Positions 12,003 to 24,725 are shown, numbered from the stretch's first letter. The stretch is 64,000 nt of DNA from Lithospermum erythrorhizon (GCA_019722365.1 JADFUC010001708.1:31348-95347), one strand, 5' to 3'. Notes: generated by a model from the letters alone, not told the origin. Translations and numbers: made by a program.

Positions 12003-15000
12003 CGAGTTTGATATATTTTATCTAATTTGATTGTGTCATTGACATAGTTGTTAGTTAAATTTGATTATTTCATGATTTATATATTCAATTGATGAATATA
12101 TAATATGAAAAAATCAACCCATTTTATATATGTTTCACATGGGTGGAATCATCACTTCATGTATTGATTTTGATGATTTGAAGTTTATTTAATTGTTTCA
12201 TGAAATGAAAGGGATTTAAGAATTGATTAATTTGCATTTTTAAATTTGAGGTAGAATCATTTCGATTTTACAGTGAGGTTTTATAAATTTCAAGAAAATT
12301 ATGAAATTAAAACTGTCAATGTTCTAGAACCTTTGAGGTTCATGCCGATTTTCAGAAGTTTTTGAATTTTTTAAATACTCCAAAATTCATTGAATTTTTG
12401 GATTGTTTTTTTTAGGTTTTAATCGAAAAACTAGAAGTATTTTTACGATAAACTACATAGGCCGTGTTCAATAATGATATTGATGTTCAAGAAAATGTCA
12501 GGGAAATTTTTTGAATTTTTTAAGAGCCTCAATTGATTTTTTTACAAAAGTGGCAATTAATGCGGAAAAAGCTGAAAAATTGGGAAATGAATTACCAAAA
12601 ATCGGTCGCCCAAGAACTGCGGACCTCACTCCCGGGCTGAAATCCGGTGCCGACGTACGTTCGGCCACGGGCGTAGCCATCGACCGTAAACTGGCACCGG
12701 CCGGCGTGTCGATGGGCGTGGATGGCGAGGCCGGCGGTTTTGATGGGTGAGATTGCGTGCGTCTGCGTTTTAGAAAAACCCTAAATGTAATTTTGTAGTA
12801 TTTTTGGTTTGAAAATTTATTGGTAATTATTAATTTAGGTTTTTAAATGTTGGAAATATAAATTTGTCATTAAGATAATTGAATATATATCTTGAATGAC
12901 AAATTAAATTTCTGATTTATATTTCCACTTTCGTAATTATTTTCATTAATTGATAATTTTTGAAAATATGTTTTCATGGTGACTTTTAAATTTTAAATTT
13001 TGAATTTAATCACTTATGGTACTTATTTCCACTTAGGTTTGAGTAATTTAGTAGCAAATAATTGTCATTTGTCATAAATGAGAATATATGTTTTAGAGAT
13101 TCAAGGTACATATTGAGGTGAGTAATTAATTTGGCAAATATGGGTAATTAAATTGGTCAGTTAGTTGTTTAATCTAATTTCGTTTATTATATGTGATGGT
13201 GCATGAAATGTTATGGCAGGCTGGTGACACTTGGAGAACTTGTAGTTTCAGCAATTTGAAGAATACAAGACTTTGCACTTGTTAAGTGTTGTTATAGGAC
13301 TTATGTTAGCATTTCACTTGTTAAGTGATGGCAATAGATTCTAGAAATTCGTATAAAACTATCTGCCGATATTGTGTTGTTATTTATTTTTTCATGTTGT
13401 GCATGTTGCTTGGAATATGTGCTATCTATGCATGGTCAAATAAAGTTAAAGCCAACATTAATCTCACCAATTAAAATTTAACTTGCTTGTCTCCAGCCAT
13501 TTTAAAATTTGTGAAATGGGAGTTCGCATTATCTGAACCTGCTTGAATTAAGCTGGTGTTACCGGTTTTGCACTTAGATATGGCAATGAATCTGCGTATT
13601 GAAGTGATTTCCACTAACGTTGTGGGCTTTCAGATGATCATTCCAAGTAATTTTTGGTTTAATTGGTATGCTTAACCGGTTTGTCGGAGATACAAAAGTC
13701 GGGTAGCATCTTGAATAGTATGCTAACGACACAAGAGTTATGTAGTTTTACATAATTGGTTGATAACCTACTATTATAACTGGATTCAAAATGTTGCAGT
13801 GTTGCCGTTTGGATCTAAGTGTAATAGGTCTTGATACCTTGTACATTTTGTGAGATTTGAAGTACGGGTATTATATTTACAATTCATTTGTAAAAATAAA
13901 TTATGGATTGTTTTGAACTACTGTTTATTTTAAGTTGCATATTTATTATGTTTGTGGCAATTAAGTTTACCTATTTTATTCACCATTCATTGGGCAAACT
14001 AAATGCATGACTTTTTATAATGTGAAATAAAATAAGTTAAGAATATCGAATGACTTGTTGATACAAAGTGTTACAAGCGATCTTCAACCGTTGCAATCGG
14101 TTGTATGCTAATAGAGGATAAAACTTTAAAATACCACAAACATTTAAGACTTGATTCAATCGTATTTGTCGTTGCATGAACTTTAGTTCAAAGTGAACAA
14201 AATCGCATGATATGATTGAAGGACCAATTAATTTTTGATTGATCAAAATTTTGATCTTTATGAGGGCAGGCGTATGTCATATTATCTGCTAGCTGGCTTG
14301 ATCTTAAATAATAAATAGTTTGATCTCTTTTATAACTCGATTGAAAAACTATTGAATGATCTTGAATGTTGTGTATCTACATTTCAGGACATGTGATTGG
14401 TATTTAGTTTCTTTAACATGATGAACATGGTTCATGGTGTGAGAAACAAAAAGCTTATATTATGTAACCAAAATAAGTAAAAGTTATCCTATTCGATTCT
14501 CGCATTAAACTATGCAGTTGAGGTGAACATGGAACTATAAGTTGAAGTTAATGATTAAGCTTCATTATTCGAACTTCAAAGCATAGAAAAGAAGGATTTT
14601 TTAAGTAACATTTTAGGAATTGAAAGAGATTTGATTAAATCTCGTATCTCAAACTGTTTTTGTTGTCTAAAGACTATCGTGTCAGAGAACACTAGTTTTT
14701 GACTTCATGATTTAATCATGGATATGAGCCAAGTATATGATAATTTGGAAGACAAGATACAAAGAAAGTTATCGAGCTCTTGTGTAATGATAGAGAACTA
14801 CGTTATAAGAGCACCGCAGGTTTTTTTTAAATCCTCCGTGAAGATGGTTGGGATTACAAGCCATTTTCTTTTGCGCTTGTAAGGTAAAGGAATAATAAAT
14901 ATTTGACTTACCGTTTTATATCGAATTGATTACGATTAAGGAAACATTACTCTACTCTTCTTTAAAAGGAAGCCTTGAACAACAGCGATTGAATAATACT

Positions 15001-18000
15001 TGTGGATATTATTTCGAGCAGAGGCTTGGTATAATGCTTAAAAGATGAACTAAGTCGGCTTCTTCTGCCCAGACTTAGTGGGAGGTTATTTAAAGTAAGT
15101 TTGTATGTTTACACAAGTTAATTAAAGAGAACAAGACTTAAGTATAATCTTGAAAAGATGAACTAAATTAAGAACTTAGTGGAAGGTTCGCTAGTCTAAA
15201 ATTAAGTGTATGTTTACATAGAGTTAATTGAAGATTTAGTCATTGAATGATAAATCCCGAGTTGATAAGGGTATGGAAAGGACCATATGAATACTATCAG
15301 GATTACGAGTCGGAAGTATCATCACGATATAAGTAGTATATCATCCGAAGAATGAGACATCATTCTATTCTAAAAGCATTACTTGTTAAGATACGTAATT
15401 GAGGTATGTTTAATGAAGTTAAAATACAAATGGTTGAATCTTTCAAATTTCATATACTTGAGATAGTTTCATTGACACTTAGATGTGTCATTGGTGGTGA
15501 TACAAGTAAGGATTGTGTTTTAGTGGTGAGACACAAGAATGAAATAATTTCACGTAATAGTTCGCTACGCTTTTTACCTTTAAATTAATTTAATTCATAT
15601 TAAAAGCTGGCGAGACAACTCGAGGATTTGTGTTTGATAGCTGCACTTTGAAAAATACGTATAGGATAAGTTAGTATTATGTCAGCATGGCCAGACATGA
15701 TTTAACTCAAATCAAAGGTTGGAAAGTATTAAGTCATTTTGTACATAACCCGAGAAAGGAAGGCGATATTTATTTTATCATAATTGTTGCATTTTATTGG
15801 CATATAGAGTCTTAATTGCTTGAAGTACAAATAGTGGAAATAAATATGTGACTTGAATGCATTCAAATTTAGCTCCGTAGGACCGATTATATCAAGGGTA
15901 TCCACTCTTGATGCATTTAAGAAGCTAAAATACAGGAGTGATACAAATGAAACAACATGAATAAATAATACTCTAATAAATGACTTGAGGTCATTTAAAT
16001 GAAATAAAGATATTGAACCATGGGTTAGTATAAAGCTCTATTTTACGGATGGTGATTTCATCGGGGTAAGAGCCCATACTATGACCACTACGGATGGTGA
16101 ATCATCAAAGTAATAAATATATTCTGAATTAAATGGCTTGATAGGTTATGAATGAGCGTTTAATCATACATTTGATTTGAGAAACCCGATATTGCTTATA
16201 TTCATTGGTTGAGCGTAACAAAGTCCTTTATTTCAAACTTTTCTTATTACGCTGTTCTCTTGAGTTGTAACTTATGTGGTATAAAAAGCGAGGATTATCC
16301 AAAGAATGTTTAGTCAGCAAGATCAAATTGTGGAATCAGCACTTGAGGTGGCAGGTGCGGAACCCATGACTGATGGGGCCTGCATTAATGAGAGTGGTTG
16401 AAGTACGATACGTAATGAAATATGATTCACCGTATATGCAGAGGGTCATGTGTTTGTGTGCATATGGCCCGTAACATGATTCAGTGATTGGAATTTGTGA
16501 GGTTTTACTAAGGTGTTACCTTGGATTTAGAATACGCTTGGTAGTAACTTTAGAGAATGAGGTAAATAGTTACATGGAATGGATGAGTTGATCTTCGCTT
16601 ATGGCGAATGTGATAGTAGCATTATGGACATTTTGTACCATGAAAGCTATTCAACCAAGAATTTCACCATAATAGGGGATAGAATCTAATGCCATTGGAA
16701 GTAAACTAAAAAGAAAACTTGAACTTCGGTATTACAACTTGACGATCAATCTGTTTGTTGGTAATGTTGTTAAAGCGATATGCATTTAATAAAGGCAGAT
16801 GTGTTTTAACACACTTGAGTTGTGTTATAAAAACCTATCCAGGAGTGGAACCCGAGAAATGGATTTGAAACCCATTTTGATCTGCTGAAGTAGGTGGCCT
16901 TGACATGTCAGGGATAATCTTAGTCATCATTGAATTTCTTGGTTGAGGGCCGGGCCGATGAATGTAAAGGCGCTTGTAAAGTAGTATTTGGTAAAGGATG
17001 ATTGTAATCAACATCACCTGCTTGCTCACATATCATGAAATGATCAGAAGTCATGCAAAGCCCAAAGGACCATGCATGGATTTAAGCATGCATCTCGGAG
17101 TTGAGATCGCTTCCCACTGCATGATTCTAAAGCAGGGTTTGGTTTTCACGGGCTTAATGGAAAGGCTGAACATGGCAGAAAGGATTAGGTGGAGCTGATT
17201 CATTTACTTTGGAATAAAGTTAAATAATTAATTAAAGCAAAGAGACCTTTGTTTTAATCGATTGTTAACTAAGCTACATGAATCGCATTGATTCATTCAT
17301 ATAGTTACCCGTTCATTTATTCGCGTACGTTGAAATATATAATATAAATGTATTGTATCTCGATGAGTGAAAAGTTAAATCCTAGGTTAGTCATCTTTCA
17401 AGAGAGGCAACATGGTGTTGATGCCTTTCTTATTACCGAAACATAGGATAGCCAAAGGCCTTGAGGTAGGATGTGATAGTTAGAGACATGAAGCATCGTA
17501 TATGACTAACGTGGTGTTTTGATTAATTGATCAAGATTGATAAAATTAACTTTCTGAGGACTAGATCGATAAATTTGATGGCGAATTCATAGAAGATATG
17601 TATATACGTGTCCTATGATATTTGTTTAGAATTTTAGGTTCGGCAAATTCTTCCGACTACGATATATAATTATATGTGTTATACTGAGCTCTTGTACTTT
17701 GACTACTTGACCAAGCGTGCACTTAGCGGGGATTATAATGTATGTTGGAGTCGCCTGATGTGAGTATAGCGATAGATGTTGATATATTGGGAGGGATTTA
17801 TCAAATCACCCGATATCTGAGGAAGAATCACCGAGGACTTCATGAATTGATGCTTGATTGGTTTTATGGGGCATCATAAATGCTTATTGATTCATACTCG
17901 AGAGTAAAGAAAGGTTGTGGGTGTTCGCCCAGCCAGCTTCTTATGAATTTAGCCTACGACTGGCTAGAATAGCGTAATGAAATAAAGATTGTATAATTGT

Positions 18001-18010
18001 CGTCCGAGGC
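12003..18010 (+). other. Interior of nested element, no coding domain found
   Basis: About 6 kb, strongly AT-rich. Longest frames are 60-80 codons with no known motif. A GC-rich island at about 12600-12760 stands out (short frame 12511-12750, rich in G, A and V). Otherwise I see nothing beyond the flanking primer site and purine tract. Confidence 0.6.
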
Positions 18011-18019
18011 AAGTGGGAG
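18010..18019 (+). promoter_or_regulatory. Polypurine tract of nested element
   Basis: 'CAAGTGGGAG' abuts the right LTR, the usual plus-strand priming site of plant Copia-type elements. The same tract precedes the Copia B right LTR at 28791-28800. Confidence 0.75.
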
Positions 18020-18984
18020 TGTTGAAATCAATGAGAATTGATTCCCTTTAGTATGCCAGATTGAGACAATTGTGTATCAATTCATTTACCGGTTTGGTTA
18101 AATGTGATTCTGGAACTTAGTGTTCACCTTAGTAATTTTATATTACTAGTTTGGGTTCTCGTGATAATTTAAGGGTTATGGCGGTGCTAGATCTTACTGG
18201 GTGTCGTTACATAATAATAGTAATTGGTCAATTATTATTATTATACAAGCTCTATTATCTGAGCCTAGAAGGTCAGCTGGCCCAGCGTCACAGGTGGCGA
18301 TTTGGATTATATTTGTGTATGAAATTAAACTACATTTACTAAATTGAGGTGTTGATTATGATAAATATTCTCAATTAGGAAATTTTACTGCATTATTAGC
18401 AAAATAGAAATTGGATGAACCGAATTAATTAATTGAGTCGATTGAATTAATTCGATAGTTAGTTGAGCTTGTTTGTAACTTGGTAGTTGCTAGTAACAAC
18501 TTTGTTAGTGTTTGATTTTACTTAACGGTTTTAATTAAAGCTTAATGAATTATTTCAGTGGGCTTTTAGGTTTGACATATATAAAAGCGAGCTTTTAATG
18601 GGTTTCATCATATGGTTTCAAGCGAAATGAAAAACAAAAACACTCGCTCCGTTTTCTCTGCATGGCGAAATGATCAAGGGAAGAGGTGAAAATTCTTCTC
18701 TTGATTTTTCTGCTCAAAATAACCCGTGTTCTGGCAAACACAAATGTAGGATTCAAACCTCTCTGGTGTCTGCGACCGACTAGAGCATTTGAAGTGCTCA
18801 AATTTGAAAATTCAAAGGGGCTTCGTGAAAGAATGTGTTGACCAGGCTTCATGGCATCCTTGTGAAGTGCTATTATAATTGTTAATTATGTGTTTTTAGA
18901 TTAAATTTCTATCATTTTAGGATCAGGATGTACATGAATTTGGTGTTTATCTAAAATGAAATTAAATGCTTTTAGATTCTAACA
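18020..18984 (+). repeat. 3' LTR of nested element
   Basis: 965 bp. Begins TGTTGAAATCAATG and ends TTCTAACA. Followed by ATTT and the resumed Copia A integrase. Confidence 0.85.
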
Positions 18985-19803
18985 ATTTCTCTCGGGCGTA
19001 TGGATATTTTGATGAATGACCAAGCGAGAGTTTTTCCTTATTCCGCAGCCAGTTAAAACGGCTATAGTGGACCGTCAATTTGATGAGGTAAAGTGTTAAA
19101 AGCGGTCGCGTAGTGATAATGGTGCGATTTTTTTCGTTTAAAACGTGCTTTGGGACCGCGGCATTATTTTCCAAACATCACATGTTGTTTTTAATGAGAA
19201 TAATGAGTTGAGCGGAAACATAGGCACATTTGAATCTTCCTTGAAGCCCAGCGAAGTTCCGGGCTAAAGCTGAGAGTTTGGGGTGATTGTGTGTTTAACT
19301 TGGTAGCTATTTGATCAATTGGGCCGCCATCGCAAGTGTTAGGTTTAAAACTCCGTGTGAGTACTTATTTGGTACACCTCACTGCACTTGCTTGGTGAAC
19401 TAAGGGTTTTCGGATCGCTGTGTTATGTCCATAATAATGCGGGGCCTAAATGGACAAGTTGGTGGTAGGGCCGGAAATGTGTATTCTTAGGCTACCCGTT
19501 TGGCAAGAAGGGGTGGAAAGTGTACGATTTAGAAACTAAAGAATACTTTGTGTCTCGGGATGTGCAGTTTGCTGAGTCTGTTTTTCCGTTTGCCCAGCTT
19601 GATCCTCCCGTAGTTGATAATGGCCAGTTTGATGTTGGTATTCCAGTCCGCGATGACGATGATGATTTGTTTGCCTTTACTCCTCCTATCTCGACATATA
19701 ACTTGGCGGGTGGATCGAGGCTTGAGTCGGCGACATATAACCAGCGAGGCGGATCGGAGACTTTGAGTCGAAGACACTTGCAACCCTTGGCACGGGGCGG
19801 ATA
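18985..19803 (+). pseudogene. Copia A integrase, C-terminal half
   Basis: Begins with 'FSRGVWIFLMNDQARVFP', the direct continuation of 'TIVDDF' at 11008. Across frameshifts come the 'RHI' region near 19220 and, from about 19480, 'VFLGYPFGKKGWKVYDLE' and 'EYFVSRDVQFAE', the conserved Copia motif after the integrase core. The frame 19520-19804 then runs through an acidic stretch (DDDDDLF). Integrase inserts the cDNA into the host genome. Frames shift several times. Confidence 0.85.
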
Positions 19804-20029
19804 ATGATGAACGAGCAGGCCGAGACTCGTCTGCGTCTGGGAATAATGAGCAGCCCTCTGACTCTTCTTTGGGACGTGGTATGCGGACACGAACTCCTTC
19901 CGTGCGCCTCCGCGATTTTGTGGTACACACCATTCTTGATTCGACTACCCCCATCGCCCCCGTTCGCGTTAATTCACGATCGTAGGCGATAAGATCAGGG
20001 TACTCTACACTCTTTGTCCTAATTATGTT

Positions 20030-21060
20030 GATAGTACTGCGTTTTAATTTTACAACGAGAGTGTTTCTTGAAGCTACATTCTGATGTTGAACCAAATCTT
20101 TCAAAAGAAGCCATGTCTGCGACTCTGATAAGCCTTGGTATGAAAACGGATATCCGGTAGCTTGAAAATAATAACACATGGACAACTGCGGCCTCAAAAT
20201 TGCCCAAAATGAAGCAGGGGCACTTTCAGAATCGTGGATATACAAAGTTAAGCATCGTCCCGGATGGCGCATTAGGCGGTTTAAAGGCTATAGATTGGTA
20301 GTGTTTGGCAACCCCATCAAATTGAGGGCATTGACTATTGAGATACATTTGCACCGGTTGCTAAAGATAGTTCTTGTTGAACCTTGAGATTCCATTTAAC
20401 GCTAAGGATTGAACCGCTAGTGGATGTAAGTAATGCTTTTCTGCATGGGGATTTAACTGAGGAAGTTTACATGAAAATTCCACCGGGTTTCGAGCAAGGT
20501 CGCCTTGAGCGAGGTATAGATCTTAAAATCGCTATATGGTTTTAAAAAACTCCTGGAAATGATGTTGGTTTCAAGAGTTTCAGCGATGTATTTCTGACAA
20601 TATGGTTTTGTTAAATTCTTTACTCGACTACTCGTTGTTCACCTATTTTTAGAAAAAATGACTCGTAAGATGTTCTAATTATGCGTGGATGATTTAATTG
20701 GCTACAGTAATAGCCGGGCGATATTCGCATTTTAGGAGCTACTCTTTGCAGCGGCGTGTTTTTCACGCATGAAGGACTTAGTGATTGAGAGAGTATTTCT
20801 TGGGTACAGGGTAGCAGAAGTCCTGAAGGTATTTTTTATGCGTGTCGGTACGCTCTGGATATTATTATCCTCAAAACCCGGTCTTAGGTTGAAACCGGTG
20901 GCATTCTCGATGGGAAAAGAATCGAGAAGTGGGGCTTTATTTAGCCACTGCGCTCGTAGATGGGAGAAATATCGGCGACTTGTCTTCTATTTGGCTTTCA
21001 CTCGACCGGATATTTGTTTTGCGGTTACATGATACATCTCAATTCCGACCAAAGGCCGAA
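20030..21060 (+). pseudogene. Copia A reverse transcriptase
   Basis: Recognisable blocks in order: 'SESWIYKVKHRP' and 'RLVVFGN' near 20230-20310, '[19 protein letters not shown]' at about 20425-20485, the catalytic box reading 'CVDD' at 20682-20693 (normally YVDD), and 'LAFTRPDICFAVT' near 20990-21030. It would synthesise element cDNA. Stops and shifts interrupt every block. The Tyr to Cys change in the catalytic box may be decay or read error. Confidence 0.85.
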
Positions 21061-21129
21061 GGAAGAACATTGGTTGGCTGGAAACTTGAGTTATTAGATG
21101 CTCATTAAAGGGTTTGGGACAAGAGAATC

Positions 21130-21500
21130 TTGTTGAAGCACGTGGCTTGACTCACCAGGCTGCCAGGGGGGGTGGGGTGTGATTTGGATTGGGCGGTTGT
21201 CCCTCTGTAAGCGTCGATATGAGATGGATAGTGTTTCTCGGATCTTCCCCCGTCTCCTGGAAATCGAAGAAACAAGACACGGTGTCTTTGTCTTCGTCTG
21301 AAGCAGAATATAGGGCAATGGCGAAACTGACATGTGAATTGAAGTGGATGAAGGGCCTCCTGGAGTGTCTCGGGGTTCGCATACACGGCCCGATGAAGGT
21401 ACACTGTGATAGTCAATCTGCCTTGCATCTTGCACGTAATCCCGTGTTGTGAGCTTTCGAAGCATATTGAAGTTGATTTGTCATTTCTTGGCATTACAGA
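21130..21500 (+). pseudogene. Copia A RNase H
   Basis: The frame 21189-21452 has 'SPVSWKSKKQDTVSLSSSEA', 'EYRAMA' and 'VHCDSQSALHLARNPV', the RNase H block of Copia elements. The E of 'SSSEAEY' and the D of 'CDSQSA' are catalytic residues and are kept. The next residues, 'SKHIEVDCHF' in the family, are readable after a one-base shift near 21452. This is the best-preserved stretch of the element. Confidence 0.9.
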
Positions 21501-21654
21501 TATTTCTACTGTAGATAACTATTAGAGCATGCAAAATGTATACGATTCTGAGTTAGGCGAGACATCTTTGCAACCCAACACAGGGCAAATAGAGATTGAC
21601 TATTTTCTTAAACAAAGTGGTTATACACAACCGTGCTTTCCGGCTTGAGGGTGG

Positions 21655-21790
21655 TGTTAAACGGATACGTATATTGAGTAGTGTGTTGTATGGGTTAGTT
21701 GAATTAAGATTAGTTGGGGTATTGGAAGCTATGTATATAAATATGTGTATTCTGATATATGATGAATCTGAGAGTTAATTATTTTATACT
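21655..21790 (+). repeat. Copia A 3' LTR (approximate)
   Basis: Begins TGTTAAACGG after a purine-rich 'GCTTGAGGGTGG'. It shares the TATA-like 'TATATAAATATGTG' with the left copy. The right limit is uncertain. Confidence 0.6.
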
Positions 21791-23617
21791 TTCTCTTTGA
21801 AGGTCAGAAACACTAATTCTGGTGAAGATTTGCAAGTCTTAGTTATTATATCATGTTCTCTCGTTAACGTGTAAGAAATTCTTTTTCATTGGCATTTCAG
21901 ACCTCCATAAGATGTCACTTTGTCGTGCTTGCCCTACTTATGTTGAGGCTTCTTGATTAAGACAATTCATTCTACTAGATGCCAATATGAGAAGCTTGAT
22001 AGTTTCACTACACTAGTGTATCTGTTGAGATTTTGACTAGAATTGATAAAGAACAGGTTATATTTGTATTGCTTTTTCTTTCTTTTTTAAATAAACTCCC
22101 CATACTACATGGTGAAATTGAACGAATACTCTAAGTTTAGTAAAATTTATTAAATGTGTGCATATTTATATGCTTTTAAAAGTGTGCATATTTATATGCT
22201 TCTGCGTTCCAAGAGTCTCGACCTCTCTCAAGTTAGATATCTGTGATTGAAATTTTTGTTTAAATACATTTCGATGTCAAATTATTTTAAGTGCTTCTGG
22301 TTTCGACCTTTCTGAACGATTACTAATGAAACTTCCAGGTTCACATATGATGATTGGTCCATGCCGCATACTGCTGCTAGGTTGAAGTTCCCTTAGTATT
22401 GGGATGAACATTGCTATGAGACGCCATCCTAAAAAGCTGAACTTTGATGTTCAGGTGGATGTTGTAATCATATGTTGAGACTTGGGAGGATGTCAAGCTC
22501 TAAAAAATTAGAATTGCGATGCATATATGTTTCGATCAATTACTCAAGAAACAATGTTTAGATGTAAAACATGTTTTAATTATATATTTCTCATTTCTCT
22601 TTGTGATCACCAAAAAACCAATAGAGATAAAACAATGTTTAGTTGTATATTTTTTCTAATGACTTTTCGTAATTTTTTAATTTTACTTGTAAATTTCATA
22701 ATTGTAAGAGATGAATAAATATATGAATGATAAACATTATTCATGTCCCTAGCCATTGGTCTAAGCATATATCGTTAACTTGAATTTAAGTTGAATGAAC
22801 AATATGATAGTAATAATAAATTAAATAAACTAGCATTCTATTTATTTGTTACCAACTGTCTTACAAGTAACATATAATTCATAAAACTGAACACTTTATT
22901 GCCTCACATTCAATCTTGCCGCATGGAATTAAATTCTGTCTTGCTATATTGTTCCAACTTTATCAGATGTTCCCTGATTGATAAAATAGCGAAAATTTTG
23001 ATTGAATCAAAATTATATATGTCATTCTGATTATAAATTTATTAAGTTTAATTATTGAAAAAATAAAATGGATGATATTTTTGAAATTTGGATATATAAT
23101 ACTATTCATCAAATACATATACTATGTATATCAACATTTTGGACTTCACTTTCTTTTCTTTGAATAAGAATAAGAATAACTAAATGTCTAAATTAAGTTA
23201 TATTATGTGATCGAAATCTCTCACTTAAATTGAAATGGATTCAATATCATAAATGTATAGTTTACAATACATCATTTAAAAAAATAGTTAAACTATTAAT
23301 CTAGTTCGAAAGAGGGGATTTGTACAATTACTACGAAAGGGAAAAGGGTCCCCTCAGTTTACTACAAGTTGCATGATGTTAGTGACATTTACGTGTAATA
23401 TGTGAAGTTTCATTGCAAGAAAATCAATTCAAGATTCAATTCCTAGTTCCTACAGTAACCATTTCAAGTAAATCTTTCCCCCCCTAAAGATTTGATCTAA
23501 TTTATGTAAATTTAGGAGAAATATGTTCTGATTTAGAAGATTTTTCTGTGAAATATGTATGATCTAAATTCTGTGAAAATGAACACGAAAAGGCGGAGAA
23601 TAGGAGTTATAGATAAC
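21791..23617. other. AT-rich spacer, no recognisable gene
   Basis: Longest frame is 63 codons (22527-22718) without a motif. A short duplicated phrase, 'GTGTGCATATTTATATGCTT', occurs twice near 22150-22202. No RNA gene or terminal repeat of a transposon identified. Confidence 0.55.
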
Positions 23618-24063
23618 GGGCTTTCAAGTGACCAAATACGTTGCACACTTAATTGTGATCAGTGACCAAAACATCTCAAGACTCAAGAGTAATTACCAAC
23701 TCACAAAATGATAATGTGAATAACTTAGTTTCGAAAATAGGACGAAAGAAATATAAAATAAGTACATCGAACATAATTTTACCTATTCTATTCCTGAGGT
23801 AGGGAGTAGTATAACCCATCTCATGCAATTGCTCTTAAAAAGCAATTTCACACATGAGTTTTTCAAAAACTTTCTAAATATACTAGGTTGCATGGCAGCT
23901 TCAGTCCTTAATTTTCTCACAGTGACCCAGATATAGTATATGAACCTAATTTTAACAAAGTTAAGTACATGAATTATTGATTCAAAGTAGGTAGACTATT
24001 GCTTGAAAAATAAATTCCTACACAACCAAATTTAGAAAGTATATCGATGGCTGAAGAAATCCC
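23618..24063. repeat. ~440-bp dispersed repeat, copy 1
   Basis: From 'GTGACCAAATACGTTGC' to 'AGTATATCGAT..GCTGAAGAA' this copy matches 46945-47390 almost base for base, and the first ~250 bases match 46584-46835. Identity over blocks longer than 100 bases makes it much better conserved than most of the window. Nature unknown; no LTR or TIR signature seen. Confidence 0.8.
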
Positions 24064-24137
24064 TTCTTGATTCAACATTCCTGTGATGTTTGACGAGGTG
24101 ATGAAAGCGAAACTCATAGAACTCCCAGAGTCAAAGA
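24064..24137 (+). pseudogene. Retrotransposon gag/pol fragment, left piece (split by Copia B)
   Basis: 'MFDEVMKAKLIELPESK' at about 24090-24137 continues across the Copia B insertion to 'TEEANRSMEPTFANYHRILG' at 29397. This resembles the segment of plant Ty3/Gypsy-like polyproteins with 'L-I-E-L-P-E-x-K-R-P-E-E' followed by 'Y-C-x-Y-H-R-x-x-x-H-P'. Family by pattern memory only. Confidence 0.55.
24133..24137. repeat. Left target duplication of Copia B (AAAGA)
   Basis: AAAGA precedes the LTR and recurs exactly at 29392-29396 after it. Confidence 0.9.
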
Positions 24138-24723
24138 TGTTGAGTTGAAGCGTTTTCAAGTGTTTTGAAGGTGCGGGGATCGAGACCCCATCGAGACCCG
24201 GGGTCTCTCGATGCAATTGGGCAGTGCGTATGGAACCCCATCGAGAGGCCATCGAGACCGTCATCGAGACCGGGGTCGATGGGGTCTCGATGAAAAACGG
24301 ACCCGGCGGCGTAAAGAGGGTTTTAGGTGCATAACTTTCTTTTTATCCAAAAATTTCAATTTTTCTCAAATTTCCAATTGTTCCAAATTCAATAGAGTTG
24401 TTCTCTACTTAGATTTGAAATTCATTTGTATATCGTTTTATTTAATAGTGTGTGAGTTTGTCATTGAGAATACTAAATTATAAAGTATTACTCAATTGGA
24501 GAAGCTTAGTTTGATAGGACTTTGTAACAATCGTTGTGAGTTCATTCTAGTTGATTTTACGCAGCGGCAGGGACATACGCGAGGGAAACTGTATAAAGAT
24601 CTGGTGTTATTTCCTTACGGTATTTTCAATTATTGTCTGTTCAGATTACATTGAGATATTAGACTCGTAGGGTTGGGTGTTGATATATCTGTTTAGTTAT
24701 ATCGTGTTTAAATTATTCCAACA
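24138..24723 (+). repeat. Copia B 5' LTR
   Basis: TGTTGAGTTG...CCAACA, 586 bp. The first ~160 bp carry repeated and inverted 'CATCGAGACC/GGTCTCGATG' words. Matches 28803-29391. Confidence 0.9.
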
Positions 24724-24725
24724 AT

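Larger units (their letters stand above)
11009..18984 (+). mobile_element. Nested LTR retrotransposon without recognisable pol (LARD-like)
   Basis: Direct repeats of about 970 bp bound the element. Each begins TGTTG(G)AAATCAATGAG and ends AGATTCTAACA. A tRNA-iMet-type primer site follows the left LTR at 11984, and a purine tract 'AAGTGGGAG' precedes the right LTR. The ~6-kb interior has only short frames with no gag, protease, integrase or RT motif that I can see. This fits a large non-autonomous derivative (LARD) mobilised by a Copia-type relative. An autonomous element decayed beyond recognition is the alternative. Confidence 0.8.
8980..21790 (+). mobile_element. Ty1/Copia retrotransposon A (host of a nested element)
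   Basis: Plus-strand Copia order is clear: gag, gag-pre-integrase, integrase, RT, RNase H, between short related ends. The end at about 8980-9125 and the end at about 21655-21790 share 'AGTAGTGTGTT', 'CTATGTATATAAATATGTG' and 'GAGTTAATTATT', as expected of LTRs about 150 bp long or slightly more. Exact LTR ends and a target duplication could not be fixed. The integrase is split by another LTR element at 11009-18984; without that insert the element would be about 4.8 kb, normal for Copia. Confidence 0.85.

Noticed and set aside
12511..12750. 79-codon frame in the nested element as a gag gene
   Set aside because: No gag motif. The frame follows from the local GC-rich patch, and the opposite strand is open too.
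19529..20272. 247-codon minus-strand open frame
   Set aside because: It lies antisense to Copia A integrase and RT blocks that are readable on the plus strand. No motif of its own, so treated as a shadow.
21791..23617. Possible host gene remnants in the spacer
   Set aside because: A few protein-like phrases but no family motif, splice pattern or sustained frame.
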